Origin: a virus | Reading direction: 5' to 3' (one strand) | DNA length: 22,216 bases | IMG/VR virus record: IMGVR_UViG_3300035670_001343 | Coordinates: 1-22,216 of that record | Part shown: positions 8,901 to 17,235 of the stretch, one piece after another | Numbering within the stretch: the stretch's first letter is position 1 | Layout of the letters: the number at the start of each line of letters is the position of its first letter | The notes under the pieces: generated by a model | Seen by the model: only the letters and a program-made list of their open reading frames with translations | Told to the model about the DNA's origin: nothing | Database searches by the model: none | Position numbers and translations under genes: made by a program

Positions 8901-10612
8901 AACAGTGTAATTAGCCCTTGTAAACCACCATGTGCGCCTTTTCCTTTAAATAGGTAAGGTAAATTATGATAAAGTCTTTTATAAGTATCTAGTACTAAAT
9001 CTTTTCTAGGAACATTATTTAAGAAACTACTTAATGGTGAATAATCATCATTAAAATCAACACTACCACTATAACCACCAACATTGTAATCTAATACACT
9101 CTGGTTTCCTTGGGAATTATATAATTTTACCCCAAATGACTGTAACCAATCATATACTAAATCTTGAGATATCCCTTCATTTAAGTTATTATTATTATCC
9201 CATACATCAGTCAATTTATCAATATAAATCCATATATTATCAAAATATTGACCAATCATTTCAACAAATACAATATATGGTAAATAATTATCTGGATCCT
9301 CTGTTATATATGAAGGTATAGTATTAACTAATATGTCTTTATTATTTAAATCAAATTCACTAGCTACTTCAATAGTATCATTATACCAAGATTGAACTAT
9401 AGTAGATGATGAAGTATATAAATTATATGGTTTAGTTGTGTTTGATTTTGGGTAAGGAGCAACGTTATAAACAAAATATGAACCTGTTTCTAGAGTATAA
9501 TCTACTATACTTGAAGTTAAAGAACTAGAAGTATAATATAAATAAGTTTCAAACCCATCAAAACTAGCTATAGTTGCATTTAAGCTAGAACTTGCTCTAT
9601 TTATTTGATTTATTAAAGAAGCATTACTAGATGTTAATGGTGAAAAAGTACTAATTTCATATTGGTATCCTTCAATTTCACCTATTTTATTTAAAAAATT
9701 ATTTACTCTACTAGTAGCTGAACTATAATGAATAAATTCGTTAAGTATACTATAATCTACATTTATATTTACATTCTGGTTCGTTAGTGAATTTAGTACT
9801 GCTTGGTAAGATGAACCTGTAAATGATGTAACTAATTGATTAAGATTACTATATTGTGTAGGTACTACCTCTTTAATTTCTAAATCAATATCAAAATTAG
9901 GACCTTTTAAAAATGGTTGAGGTGCTGGCGTTATTAGTTTATCTAAGTTAAGATCAAATACATAAGGAGAAACAATTTCTTCTACAATCCAAAATGTAGA
10001 TCTTAAAGAAACATTAGCAGGTAGTGGTTCGTATAATTTAAATAATATACTAACATTACCTGTTTGGTCTACTTCACTTACTATATTAACAGCTATTATT
10101 TGATTATTATCACCAAAATTTAAAACAACATAATAATAGTAAGGTAATTCTAATTGCTTATTAGCAAAATTCTCAGCTATATCAATTAAAGCTTCATCAG
10201 TCAATTCAGTAGAATCAACTCTTAACTCAGTTCTATCTGTTGATATTTGCTGAATGAATAATTGATTGCTGAATGGTTCGCCTGATACTTTTCTAAAAAA
10301 GTTATAACGAGCAATTACCTCCCCAGATTCATATCCTAAATCTTGTATATCCTTAATAGGATCTATTTCAATATCAGGTAATAAGCTTTGAGAATAAGCA
10401 GAATTAGATGGTAATTTATATGAATTATAGTTATAATCAGAATTTAAAACATTACCTCCCTGATCAAATATAAAATATTCAATGTAATCAGATGGTAAAC
10501 CAAATGTTTCTTGTTGTATTATAGGATTAAGAAGTTGCTCTTCTTGAGCAGTGTATCTATTTACACGCTCAGTATCTACAATTTGTCCTACTATTTTAAT
10601 ATTATCTGCCAT
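5990..10612 (-). CDS. Giant baseplate/tail protein with tail-protein-I-like region, 1540 aa
   Basis: The largest protein of the window, with composition typical of a phage structural protein (Tyr, Asn and Ser rich, few Cys). The most informative region is about residues 540-590: DTYKRLYHNLPYLFKGKGAH, followed by a Gly-Leu-rich helix and LFGVTGSILPIKEYGG. This resembles the core of P2-type tail protein I, in which a short helical domain precedes a K/R-G-T/A turn and an FG helix. The remainder looks like several beta domains, and the last ~120 residues form another small domain. Its position 10 nt after a 116-aa gene and downstream of gp25 and gp6/J matches the J-then-I order of P2-like phages and the gp6-gp7 neighbourhood of T4-like phages. 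I infer a large baseplate wedge or fibre-attachment protein. The family match is from memory and only moderate. Confidence 0.6.
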   Translation of the reverse strand: MADNIKIVGQIVDTERVNRYTAQEEQLLNPIIQQETFGLPSDYIEYFIFDQGGNVLNSDYNYNSYKLPSNSAYSQSLLPDIEIDPIKDIQDLGYESGEVIARYNFFRKVSGEPFSNQLFIQQISTDRTELRVDSTELTDEALIDIAENFANKQLELPYYYYVVLNFGDNNQIIAVNIVSEVDQTGNVSILFKLYEPLPANVSLRSTFWIVEEIVSPYVFDLNLDKLITPAPQPFLKGPNFDIDLEIKEVVPTQYSNLNQLVTSFTGSSYQAVLNSLTNQNVNINVDYSILNEFIHYSSATSRVNNFLNKIGEIEGYQYEISTFSPLTSSNASLINQINRASSSLNATIASFDGFETYLYYTSSSLTSSIVDYTLETGSYFVYNVAPYPKSNTTKPYNLYTSSSTIVQSWYNDTIEVASEFDLNNKDILVNTIPSYITEDPDNYLPYIVFVEMIGQYFDNIWIYIDKLTDVWDNNNNLNEGISQDLVYDWLQSFGVKLYNSQGNQSVLDYNVGGYSGSVDFNDDYSPLSSFLNNVPRKDLVLDTYKRLYHNLPYLFKGKGAHGGLQGLITLFGVTGSILPIKEYGGTNDYQDLKGYTTDKISIGSNNITGSILSPIKRLETTTTSSREIKSQDLHFIDVSFSPQTQIDEAVSASIAASNPSWVIDDYIAYPQALYLDTYPSLSYQRDYWFGQTFTHPNEGFDYAGFIRLIQFFDNSLFKMVKDFTPARGNTWTGVSIKSPVLERPKVPEARPVSNVQIDLDGAVTGAVIVPIYDPYYEYLSGDKVAYYNGEITGSFIDTYAYFEENNINPYLVNNTAGVIPPGFTGGNTEFILNYDAPFYENFFYNSSFNALFNNVSKSLKSEYRKKVTPIMSADSLGRVFTSYSIEESVDLQDSYLSLQAYTNPRYNGVQLYSTFYNVWTEGDRAYGQSPVIYHNTKKIGLFTEVVNSILPYKSDVKLKYLVNDVGGFTELNQRNRNWQEVQNTFTAGQTLNVSLFNTQQYSNQVQTNGNKIIYESGYSYFPTFYGFGTESASYTAQSIFNTLGGGNSSVVDRFFTIYPSGGLLIAGGTDPLTEYVSSSYTGTGNKYEVWNLFNLPLLNSNNGLYFTPGTGPGTGNELTSSYYTLSSEGDYMFTYNFSVFAEGPLNSQLTASMQLWKENSIGDTNVIANSTQTLTALMRTDYYDGYLTSFPNFAGTITYEAVPSLDRTLLNGYRLYTYNSINPDPISIEVLNGDTVFNAYRVIGFFSGIGAEELADPNGNFGSVDIIDLGIVWVRSGLAPRPSPKYDRISEAFTGPQPQILTFYRNFQIDINQFDYSVGDKIGFRFFVESNVGEVTASLLSNYNRTNSVLQVIPTNDSLLVTTSSICVNQAANAFYLSPQLSPFFSTNYIFNPLDSLVSSSYADLYLEYGDILYPFVLQENDKIIVQVIDENGPFLEYTVDTIIYAGNENDNGSGQVYIQTKEDISGYFGDNCNKFYKIVFLKRINDETNIIVNLIKPEGKTSYGFSIPQNIAQSVLDNIDVITVNTKQQLIDAGINLTQ

Positions 10613-10622
10613 TAACTATTAA

Positions 10623-10973
10623 TTATTGTATTCGACCTGTTTGGGCTTCTAATGTAGCATTAGTTGTTTCAGCCTCCAACAATTGTTGTCTTAGATCTGT
10701 TATTTCCTGTAGTAATGCTTGTACTTCACTATCGTCTGCTATTCTTACTCCTAAATACTCTGCTTCGCGTTCTAAAATAAATCTATGAGAAGCTATATCT
10801 CCTTCTCTAGGGATATCATTGAATAATTCGTCATATAATTCAAAAAAATTCTCTAAAGTAGTATCAGGAGTAGTAGGAGGAACAAAGTTAAGTTCACTAA
10901 ATTGAGTATTAATTACTTTAGCAAACGTATCTTTATCATAAACTAAATTCCTAATTGGGATTACTTCAGCCAT
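10623..10973 (-). CDS. Short tail protein with C-terminal coiled coil, 116 aa
   Basis: A 116-aa acidic protein. Residues 1-~80 are a small alpha/beta region (FELYDELFNDIP, HRFILEREAEYLGV). Residues ~81-110 form a strong heptad-like helix (VQALLQEITDLRQQLLEAET), which suggests oligomerisation. Its ATG overlaps the stop of the upstream 379-aa gene by one base (TAATG), implying translational coupling. It lies between a DNRLRE-like beta protein and the 1540-aa baseplate protein, so it is probably a minor tail component, connector or assembly chaperone. I recognise no named family. Confidence 0.6.
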   Translation of the reverse strand: MAEVIPIRNLVYDKDTFAKVINTQFSELNFVPPTTPDTTLENFFELYDELFNDIPREGDIASHRFILEREAEYLGVRIADDSEVQALLQEITDLRQQLLEAETTNATLEAQTGRIQ

Positions 10974-12112
10974 TATTTATTAAGTTTAAAAATATATGCG
11001 TTATCATAAACAACAGATGAACCATTTGCAAATGACGATTTAATCAAAATTTTATAATATCTATCAGGTTGCAAACCAGCCATATACATATCAAAATAAT
11101 TTCCTGATCCATCACAGCTTAATTTAGTACAGCTTAAATCAAAATCTATAACATATTCTCCTGTGTTTAAATCTTGTAAAGCCCAGTATGAGCTTGAAGG
11201 TAATGCTTTATTTAATGTATAAACAGATACAGTTGTAAATTGTCTAGCAGGGTATATATCTCGAGCATTTACTCTAAATCTATAAACGTCATCTCTATTA
11301 TATTTACCTATATTATTACCTAATGTAATAGCTATATTCTCGTTAGTTAAAACAGATAATGAACCCGTGTTATATACACTATCATCCCATTTAATTTCTA
11401 ATTGGGGTAAATATATTGTATGAGTATCTCTAGAGAAATATTTTAATGAAAATGATGATGAAGTATTAAACTCATTAGTACCTCCCATTTTTATTAAGAA
11501 ACCATCATTTTCTATAGTCCCATCATATACCTCTATAATATCAGTAACATCAATATTAGTATCTTTAGTTTGATTTATTCCAAATGTTTGAGAACCAGCG
11601 TATGTAAACCACCAGGTACCCCCACCAGGATTTGCAGATTGGAAAGATGCTGTTGTATTTGTATAAAAACTAGCAGTTAACCATTCATTAGTATTATCTC
11701 TATTTACCCAAGTAGCATTTGTTTTTTCATATGGGTCGTATAAAAAACGTCCTGTACCTTGTTCCCAAGACTGAGATACACTATAACATTCTAATGAATA
11801 TGTGTCCGGTAAATTTGAAGCATCAGCTAAATATAGTCTTAACGAAGCAGAATACAATCCACTTGGTGAAACTATAGGAGTTAAAGAAGGTATACCTGTT
11901 GTATTAGCCGTAGGTAATACTAGATTATTTAATACCTCATCTATAGTACTAGTAGGAAATTTTATTAATATACGAGAGGCATAAGGAGTTGAACCAGCTA
12001 ACAAAGAATTCTCATTAGAAATTTCTAAGATCTGATCCAACCCAGTATTCATGTCTGGGTATTTTGAGTAAATAGTTGTATCCTTTTCGGGGAATATCTT
12101 GTAGACTGCCAT
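10973..12112 (-). CDS. DNRLRE-like beta-jelly-roll tail protein, 379 aa
   Basis: Residues 1-~245 look like the DNRLRE/CBM96-type beta domain of extracellular and virion proteins. The opening is a DTTIYS strand near residue 11, then NTGLDQILEI, SRILIKF, SASLRLYLADA, a Trp-containing SVSQSWEQG-TNATW segment and a final LPQLEIKW strand. These follow the family order of a bound-Asp strand, an R-LLKF strand, an A-L-LY strand and a W-TW strand. Residues ~250-379 could be a fibronectin-like domain (ITLGNNIGKYNRDDVYRFRV through YYKILIKS). Such folds bind carbohydrate or act as structural decorations; which applies here is unknown. It begins 33 nt after gp6, with the ATATTTATAA motif in that gap, and is coupled by TAATG to the next gene. 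Confidence 0.6.
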   Translation of the reverse strand: MAVYKIFPEKDTTIYSKYPDMNTGLDQILEISNENSLLAGSTPYASRILIKFPTSTIDEVLNNLVLPTANTTGIPSLTPIVSPSGLYSASLRLYLADASNLPDTYSLECYSVSQSWEQGTGRFLYDPYEKTNATWVNRDNTNEWLTASFYTNTTASFQSANPGGGTWWFTYAGSQTFGINQTKDTNIDVTDIIEVYDGTIENDGFLIKMGGTNEFNTSSSFSLKYFSRDTHTIYLPQLEIKWDDSVYNTGSLSVLTNENIAITLGNNIGKYNRDDVYRFRVNARDIYPARQFTTVSVYTLNKALPSSSYWALQDLNTGEYVIDFDLSCTKLSCDGSGNYFDMYMAGLQPDRYYKILIKSSFANGSSVVYDNAYIFKLNK

Positions 12113-12128
12113 TTATGTTACTTGTTTA

Positions 12129-12138
12129 TTATAAATAT
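12129..12138 (-). promoter_or_regulatory. Candidate late promoter motif ATATTTATAA
   Basis: Second exact copy of the coding-strand 10-mer, preceded by TTT and followed by TAAACAAG, 16 nt upstream of the ATG of the DNRLRE-like gene. Flanks match the copy at 17607-17616 (TATATTTATAATAAA in both). Function is inferred from position and recurrence. Confidence 0.5.
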
Positions 12139-12145
12139 AAAGTTG

Positions 12146-13957
12146 TTAAAAAGTTACAACTCTACCTTGAATGTCTAACTCAGGATATCTTATTTCAAAT
12201 ATAGAAGGATCTAATGAAGGGTATAAAATTCCATTTTGAACAGCACCGGCTACATCATAGCTATATGGAGAATAATCCCCACCTGATTTATTTATAAATT
12301 CTATTTTAACTACGGATTGTACTCCTTTTACTTGGAGTAAAACAGCATTAACATTAGATATAATAATAGGTTGATTTACTTGCCATTTATCTATATCAAA
12401 ATAATTCGTAAGAGCAGCTATACAATCAGTTAATATTTGATTATTACTTAAACCAGGTATAACTGTTATATCAAAATTTAACCCTAAATTTATGTAAAAA
12501 GCATCTTTGATAGTAATAGCATCTGTAACCATTCTAAATGGCTCCATGTATTCTTTCAAATTTACTTTTAGATTTAAAGTAGCATTTTCTAATTTTTTAG
12601 TAGAATTATAAGCTAATACATACATAGAAAGTGCAAGTGGGTTATTGTCTATTAATGGGTCATTACCTGAATTAACAGATAAAGCAGATGCTTGTTCAAC
12701 ATATACTTTAGATATAGTCCCAAAATCAGAAGGCATACTTAAAGCACGACTCATATAATCGTCTTTAGTTACAGCTCTTAATTGAGCTGAGAATGCATTT
12801 AGCGTGTTTAAACGTATTTCTTCTACAGTATCACCACTTCTACCACCTGTAGCAGGTATTGGATTATTCGCGATTAAAGTCGCCAAAGACGCGTTAGTAT
12901 AAACCGGGTTTGAAGCCACTATACCAGCATTTGAGTTAATAACTGTGATGTCATTAGCCGGTACATTTGCTACTACACCACCACCTGAAAGATATTGAAC
13001 TGTTAGAGTTATATTTGAAGGTACAGTACCATATTGTTTAGTATAAAATACAGCAGCTTGGTTATAATTGTTAACTAAATCAGAAGTATCAACTGAAGGT
13101 ACTAAACCTAATTGAATATTATCTGGTGTTGGTATAATAACATCGTCGTTATCATTCACATACATACCTGATCCAAATTGTAATTCTACAACATCATCAG
13201 TTCTAATTCTAGATACATATCTGTTAGGAGTTTCTAAATAGCTTAAAAGATAAGGTACCTGATTAGCTGAAGGTCCTGTGTTTGTTGTTCTATCAATTAT
13301 ATTAGATTGAGCTAAATAAGGCACTTCATACCATTGACTACCATCACTTCCTGTGGCTTGTAAAATTTGTAAAAAGTTTGGATCGTTTATTTCAACTGAA
13401 GTAAATTTTACAGGTGCACCGAATGTAAAGGTTTGGGTTTGTAAAGTAGCTGATATGGCTCTAACAGATTTTTTAAATAAGTAATTATTTGAATCGTATA
13501 ATGTTATTTCTACTGATTCTGTTTTAGAGAAATCAACCGGATCTAGTGTTAAAAAGTCAGTACTATTAGATACTGAACGTAAAGATAAATTTTCTGGTAT
13601 TATTAAAGCATAATCTAAGTTAGGTTGTCCTGCTACTATTGGAATTCTTTGATAAAAATCAATTGTAGTAACAGCAGCATATGACGATTTAGGACGATAT
13701 CCTAATGAATACGCCATATTTAATAGATTTTCTTTTTCTCTAGCGGTTAATACAAAGTTTTCCTGTATCTGAGTATCAGTATAGAATGACAAAACATCTC
13801 CAACATATGAAGACATCTCAATAAACATCGTACCAGGTGAAGCTTCTGAGAAGTCAGTATATGTGTTAGGAAAATAATTTCTAGCAAACTCTATAAGAGA
13901 TGCTTTATATTGAAGGAAATTCTTATTTAAATAAGATATATTTTTTTGTTCGGTCAT
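12146..13957 (-). CDS. Baseplate wedge protein, gp6/J-like
   Basis: A 603-aa protein with the conserved N-terminal signature of the gp6/baseplate J family: FPNTYTDFSEASPGTMFIE at about residues 29-47, then SSYVGDVLSFYTDTQIQENF, and REKENLLNMAYSLGYRP at 73-89. In T4-like virions gp6 forms the inner ring of the baseplate together with gp25 and gp53 and carries the wedge. Later residues carry the expected alternation of beta and alpha segments, including GGRSGDTVEEIRLN and an RAVTKDDYMSRAL segment typical of this family. Length is close to T4 gp6 (about 660 aa). The ATG overlaps the gp25 stop by one base (TAATG), preserving the gp25-gp6 gene pair. I use J/gp6 as a family name and do not assert strict orthology. 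Confidence 0.88.
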   Translation of the reverse strand: MTEQKNISYLNKNFLQYKASLIEFARNYFPNTYTDFSEASPGTMFIEMSSYVGDVLSFYTDTQIQENFVLTAREKENLLNMAYSLGYRPKSSYAAVTTIDFYQRIPIVAGQPNLDYALIIPENLSLRSVSNSTDFLTLDPVDFSKTESVEITLYDSNNYLFKKSVRAISATLQTQTFTFGAPVKFTSVEINDPNFLQILQATGSDGSQWYEVPYLAQSNIIDRTTNTGPSANQVPYLLSYLETPNRYVSRIRTDDVVELQFGSGMYVNDNDDVIIPTPDNIQLGLVPSVDTSDLVNNYNQAAVFYTKQYGTVPSNITLTVQYLSGGGVVANVPANDITVINSNAGIVASNPVYTNASLATLIANNPIPATGGRSGDTVEEIRLNTLNAFSAQLRAVTKDDYMSRALSMPSDFGTISKVYVEQASALSVNSGNDPLIDNNPLALSMYVLAYNSTKKLENATLNLKVNLKEYMEPFRMVTDAITIKDAFYINLGLNFDITVIPGLSNNQILTDCIAALTNYFDIDKWQVNQPIIISNVNAVLLQVKGVQSVVKIEFINKSGGDYSPYSYDVAGAVQNGILYPSLDPSIFEIRYPELDIQGRVVTF

Positions 13958-14373
13958 TATACAAAGTTAACTGTTATATTATCGGTATCTCCTGAAATTA
14001 GTATTACGTATGCTATTTTTACAAGTAATGTATTAGATGACTCATTAGGTTCTATTAATAATTCAATATTTTGAATTGATACTTCGGGTACATATATACC
14101 AACACTATTAATTATGTCTTCTCTAACATTATTTAAAGTATCTTCTGTCATTTGTCCAAATAATTGACTTCTTAAAGTCGTACCAAAATTTGGATTTTCT
14201 ATTCTTTCTCCTTTAGAGGTTAATACTAAATTAATTAAATTAAATTTTATTTGCTCTCTTGTAGAATATATACTATTAAAAACCCCTGGAGCATTAAATG
14301 GCAAACCAACACCAATAGCGGTGTTGACTTGAAAATCTCTTGGGTCAACTCTAGTACTTCTAACGTAAGCCAT
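13957..14373 (-). CDS. Baseplate wedge protein, gp25-like
   Basis: A 138-aa protein of the GPW/gp25 family. Diagnostic segments are REQIKFNLINLVLTSKGERI at residues 39-58, the PNFGTTLRSQLFG turn at 61-73, and TLNNVREDIINSVGIYVPEV at 79-98. The family is the most conserved wedge component of contractile injection systems and bridges the sheath-initiating region and gp6. Family proteins in T4 and P2 are of similar size (about 110-140 aa). Start and stop are both coupled to neighbours by TAATG overlaps, upstream with the 120-aa gene and downstream with gp6. The N-terminal ~25 residues are an unremarkable extension. Confidence 0.9.
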   Translation of the reverse strand: MAYVRSTRVDPRDFQVNTAIGVGLPFNAPGVFNSIYSTREQIKFNLINLVLTSKGERIENPNFGTTLRSQLFGQMTEDTLNNVREDIINSVGIYVPEVSIQNIELLIEPNESSNTLLVKIAYVILISGDTDNITVNFV

Positions 14374-14735
14374 TATTGTGCACTTCTAAAATTATTTAAA
14401 TCAGCTGGATTGTTTCTCATTTCTGATGCTACTTGAGCTAACAAATCTGAGTATACATTTTGTTTTTCTGCAAATGTTTTAGGAGCTTCTGGTTTCATAG
14501 TATCGGCTATCCCCATTTTTTCCATTAAACTATGACGCAACGCTGGGTTTGTATTTCCTGTGTTGAAATTCATAGTAGGCCATGCTTCATTAGTATTAGA
14601 GGCAGGCGGTGGATTATAAGGTAAACCATGCGAAATAGATTCATTAATTTTCTGTTTACCTAATTCTGCTAATTCTTCTTTTAAAACCTCTCTTACGGCT
14701 TCTTTAATTAATTTTTTTAATTCTAATGTTTTCAT
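14373..14735 (-). CDS. Uncharacterised 120-aa protein with amphipathic N-terminal helix
   Basis: The first ~25 residues (MKTLELKKLIKEAVREVLKE) form a highly charged amphipathic helix. They are followed by a Pro/Asn-rich, probably disordered middle (GLPYNPPPASNTNEAWP) and a short helical C-terminus (YSDLLAQVASEMRNN). It is small and lacks Cys and catalytic motifs. It sits directly upstream of gp25 with a TAATG overlap, and its own start lies 11 nt after the coiled-coil/membrane gene. An assembly chaperone, scaffold or minor baseplate connector are all compatible with this. I do not recognise a family. Confidence 0.55.
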   Translation of the reverse strand: MKTLELKKLIKEAVREVLKEELAELGKQKINESISHGLPYNPPPASNTNEAWPTMNFNTGNTNPALRHSLMEKMGIADTMKPEAPKTFAEKQNVYSDLLAQVASEMRNNPADLNNFRSAQ

Positions 14736-14746
14736 ATCAATAAATA

Positions 14747-16033
14747 TTAAGCTTCAAGTCTTCGTTTGTCAATTTCTAATCTTAATTCGTCAATTAGAAC
14801 CTCAGGATCTAATGTAAATGATGGTTCTGATTGTAGTGCTATAAATCCACTTCGGTCTAAAGCAACAGCATATCTTCGTTTATTACCTGCTACTACAAAT
14901 CTAGGATCATTTTCTTCTAATATGGAGAAAGTAAATCCATTATATTCAACTCCAAGTACAGGACCTAACCCTCCATCTAACCCAACACCAGAAGTTTCTA
15001 ATAAATCTCTTGCTTCTTGTGGTGTCATATTTGGATCATCTAATATTTTACCTAATGGAAGTAACCTTGAACGTTCATATTGAATAGTTGATTTAAATCT
15101 ACTTAATGTACCTAATGCAATTTGTAATAATATATTTAAGGATATTACTACTGGAGCATATTTAGCTATTGTTCTTGTTGTTTTGATACCAATAGGTGAT
15201 ATCTGATACGGTGTATATGGAATAGCTGTCAATACTGATATTGTTAAAGATAGTATTGTTAAAGTAGTACTAATTGATTTAATAGTTCTATTAAATCTAT
15301 TAACCTGGTCTTCTGCTGATTTTAATTGTACTAATGCTGCATCTCTAGCTATTTTTGCTTTTTCTAAGTCTGTTTGAGTAGTTGCATTTCTAATAATGTT
15401 GTTAGTTTTATCTACTAATTCATTTAATTTAGAAACAGTTTGAGATAATTTATTAACTTGATTACTCAATATAAAACCAAAAACAAGTATAATAGCAGTT
15501 GGACCTTGTGATTTTATTATTTGTTTTAAAGCTTTTTTAATTTTAGCTTTATTTAGTTTTATTTTTATACTATCTTTTTTAACCTTTAATTTTTCTTTTA
15601 TTCGGTTAACATCTTTTTTTTCTTTTAAAGGACGTTCCGCTGTTAATATACTTAACTGCTCTTTAATCTTATCGATTTGCTTTTTAGCACCTTCAACAGC
15701 TTTCTTAGCTTTTTCTAATTCTTGCTCTGCTTTTCGTTCTATTTTTCTGATAGCTTCTTTTCTATCATTTATAGTTTTAGCTCGCTGCTCTGGTGTTATA
15801 TTGTTAGCAAGCGCAGCTATAGCTGCAGTTCCTAATGCGGCTGCCGCAGCTGGTGAGCTTATATTGGGAAGAGTAGGGGATAAAGCTTTAATAGCATTAG
15901 CTTGTACCTTAGCTTTATTATATAAGGCTTCCGCTTTACTATACTGAGCCTCAGCCTTTTGATAGAGTGATTTAGACTCATCAAGTGCTTTTTTAGCTGC
16001 TTTTATTCTATCTTGATTACTAGGACTAGCCAT
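14747..16033 (-). CDS. Coiled-coil and membrane-segment tail protein, 428 aa
   Basis: Residues 1-50 and 83-170 are long Lys/Glu/Ala-rich helices with coiled-coil character (ALDESKSLYQKAEAQYSKAE; EKAKKAVEGAKKQIDKIKEQ), separated by an Ala-rich hydrophobic stretch at 60-77. Hydrophobic segments follow at about 178-190, 253-271 and 291-309. Another helix lies between the first two, and a soluble C-terminal domain of ~115 residues contains VEYNGFTFSILEE and YAVALDRSGFIALQSEP. This is not a conventional tape measure by length. The mixture of coiled coil and membrane-like helices in a baseplate operon suggests a hub-associated protein that could contact or cross the host envelope during infection, which is inference. 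It starts with a TAATG overlap of the gp5-like gene. Family unknown. Confidence 0.55.
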   Translation of the reverse strand: MASPSNQDRIKAAKKALDESKSLYQKAEAQYSKAEALYNKAKVQANAIKALSPTLPNISSPAAAAALGTAAIAALANNITPEQRAKTINDRKEAIRKIERKAEQELEKAKKAVEGAKKQIDKIKEQLSILTAERPLKEKKDVNRIKEKLKVKKDSIKIKLNKAKIKKALKQIIKSQGPTAIILVFGFILSNQVNKLSQTVSKLNELVDKTNNIIRNATTQTDLEKAKIARDAALVQLKSAEDQVNRFNRTIKSISTTLTILSLTISVLTAIPYTPYQISPIGIKTTRTIAKYAPVVISLNILLQIALGTLSRFKSTIQYERSRLLPLGKILDDPNMTPQEARDLLETSGVGLDGGLGPVLGVEYNGFTFSILEENDPRFVVAGNKRRYAVALDRSGFIALQSEPSFTLDPEVLIDELRLEIDKRRLEA

Positions 16034-17232
16034 TATATTGTATTAGAAATTTTTGAAAGTAAATTTTCATTAAGTAATGTTTTATTTAATACCTCTAATT
16101 TATCTTGAAGCGCAATAGCAGCATCATTAATAGTATACAAAGGAGTACCTTCAGGTTGCGATATTGTGTTGGCTATATTAGATGAAAAATCACTTAACGT
16201 TAATATTAAATCAGATAACCACACATTTAATGTACATCCTAACACTAAGGGTTCAGGAGTAAGTGCATTATTGTTAGGACCTAAAAATATTTGATTGTCT
16301 TGTAATGCTAAACCAACTTTATCACTTTGTAAATAAATTGGTCCTTGTGAGTAAGCTTCAATTCCGGTTTTACCTAATATTAAAACTTCATCTGATTTTG
16401 AAGATATAATAGTTCTATCAGCATTTATTATAACTTGAGGATCTGTAAAATCTCTAACATTAATAGGGTTAGTAATATTACTAAACGCTATATTACCTGT
16501 ATCTAGAGGTATAGATTGATTTGATGTTAAATAGACAGATGATCCATCTTTATTAATATCTTCAACATATAAATCTGAACCTGGTAGTTTAAAATTATGT
16601 TGAGTTGTTATTAATGTGATGGGGTTATTGGTTAATTCATTAGGATTAGTAGACCAAGGAGTTAAATCTAAACCACCGGCTTTATTTGTACTACCAAAAC
16701 GAAGGGAATTTCCAAATCTACCTTCTAATAAATAGTCACCTTCAAATGTTTGTAATCCTCTAAAATCTGAGTCTTGGTTAAATGAATTATATAATACTTC
16801 TTTATCATCATTTAAGAATAAACCATTAAATTGGGTACTATTCCATGCATTAATTACACTAACATAATAAGTTTCATCTGTTTTGTTAGTAATAGGTGAT
16901 GGTGCTGATGGTAAGTCCATTAACATGACAATCTCACCAGGTAATGGGAAATATTTTTGATTAGGATATAAAGGTAAAGCTGTATCTAATTCTGATAATT
17001 GTTGATCATTTAGAGACTCTAGAGGTAACTCTGTGTCTTCTCTATATTCAGCATATAAAACAGTACCAATACCAGCCCATCCTCCATTATCGATCCAGAC
17101 TTGTTGAGGAACGCTCTGTTCATTTAATATAACAGCATATACTTTTCCTACTTTATATCCTTGAGGAGTAGTATAGTTGTTAAACCCAATATTGGCCGTA
17201 ATATTAGATAAACCGGCTCTAACTCTAGTCAT
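16033..17232 (-). CDS. gp5-like baseplate hub/spike protein (OB fold)
   Basis: A 399-aa protein. Residues 26-130 look like the N-terminal OB domain of gp5/VgrG-type spike proteins (YKVGKVYAVILN, GWAGIGTVLYAEYRE, PLPGEIVMLM, TYYVSVINAWNS). At 163-182 is the FEGDYLLEGRFGNSLRFGST segment, which I associate with hub/spike proteins of T4-like marine phages. The region after it (PITLITTQHNF, DGSSVYLTSNQSIPL) resembles the start of a beta-helical or beta-prism needle. No lysozyme domain, as inserted in T4 gp5, is visible. Residues ~270-320 continue the beta pattern (VIINADRTIISSKSDEVLIL) and the last ~80 residues are helical. The gene lies 3 nt after the 118-aa gene and opens the baseplate set. The assignment rests on motif memory and operon context. 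Confidence 0.65.
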   Translation of the reverse strand: MTRVRAGLSNITANIGFNNYTTPQGYKVGKVYAVILNEQSVPQQVWIDNGGWAGIGTVLYAEYREDTELPLESLNDQQLSELDTALPLYPNQKYFPLPGEIVMLMDLPSAPSPITNKTDETYYVSVINAWNSTQFNGLFLNDDKEVLYNSFNQDSDFRGLQTFEGDYLLEGRFGNSLRFGSTNKAGGLDLTPWSTNPNELTNNPITLITTQHNFKLPGSDLYVEDINKDGSSVYLTSNQSIPLDTGNIAFSNITNPINVRDFTDPQVIINADRTIISSKSDEVLILGKTGIEAYSQGPIYLQSDKVGLALQDNQIFLGPNNNALTPEPLVLGCTLNVWLSDLILTLSDFSSNIANTISQPEGTPLYTINDAAIALQDKLEVLNKTLLNENLLSKISNTI

Positions 17233-17235
17233 ATA

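Noticed and set aside
9136-9321. Plus-strand 61-codon frame inside the 1540-aa gene
   Set aside because: Low-complexity Tyr/Ile/Gln shadow of an AT-rich coding region on the other strand.
14739-14746. AATAAATA near the start of the 120-aa gene as a further late promoter
   Set aside because: It shares only part of the motif (ATATTTAT on the coding strand) and lies 3 nt from the ATG, unlike the 14-16 nt of the other copies.
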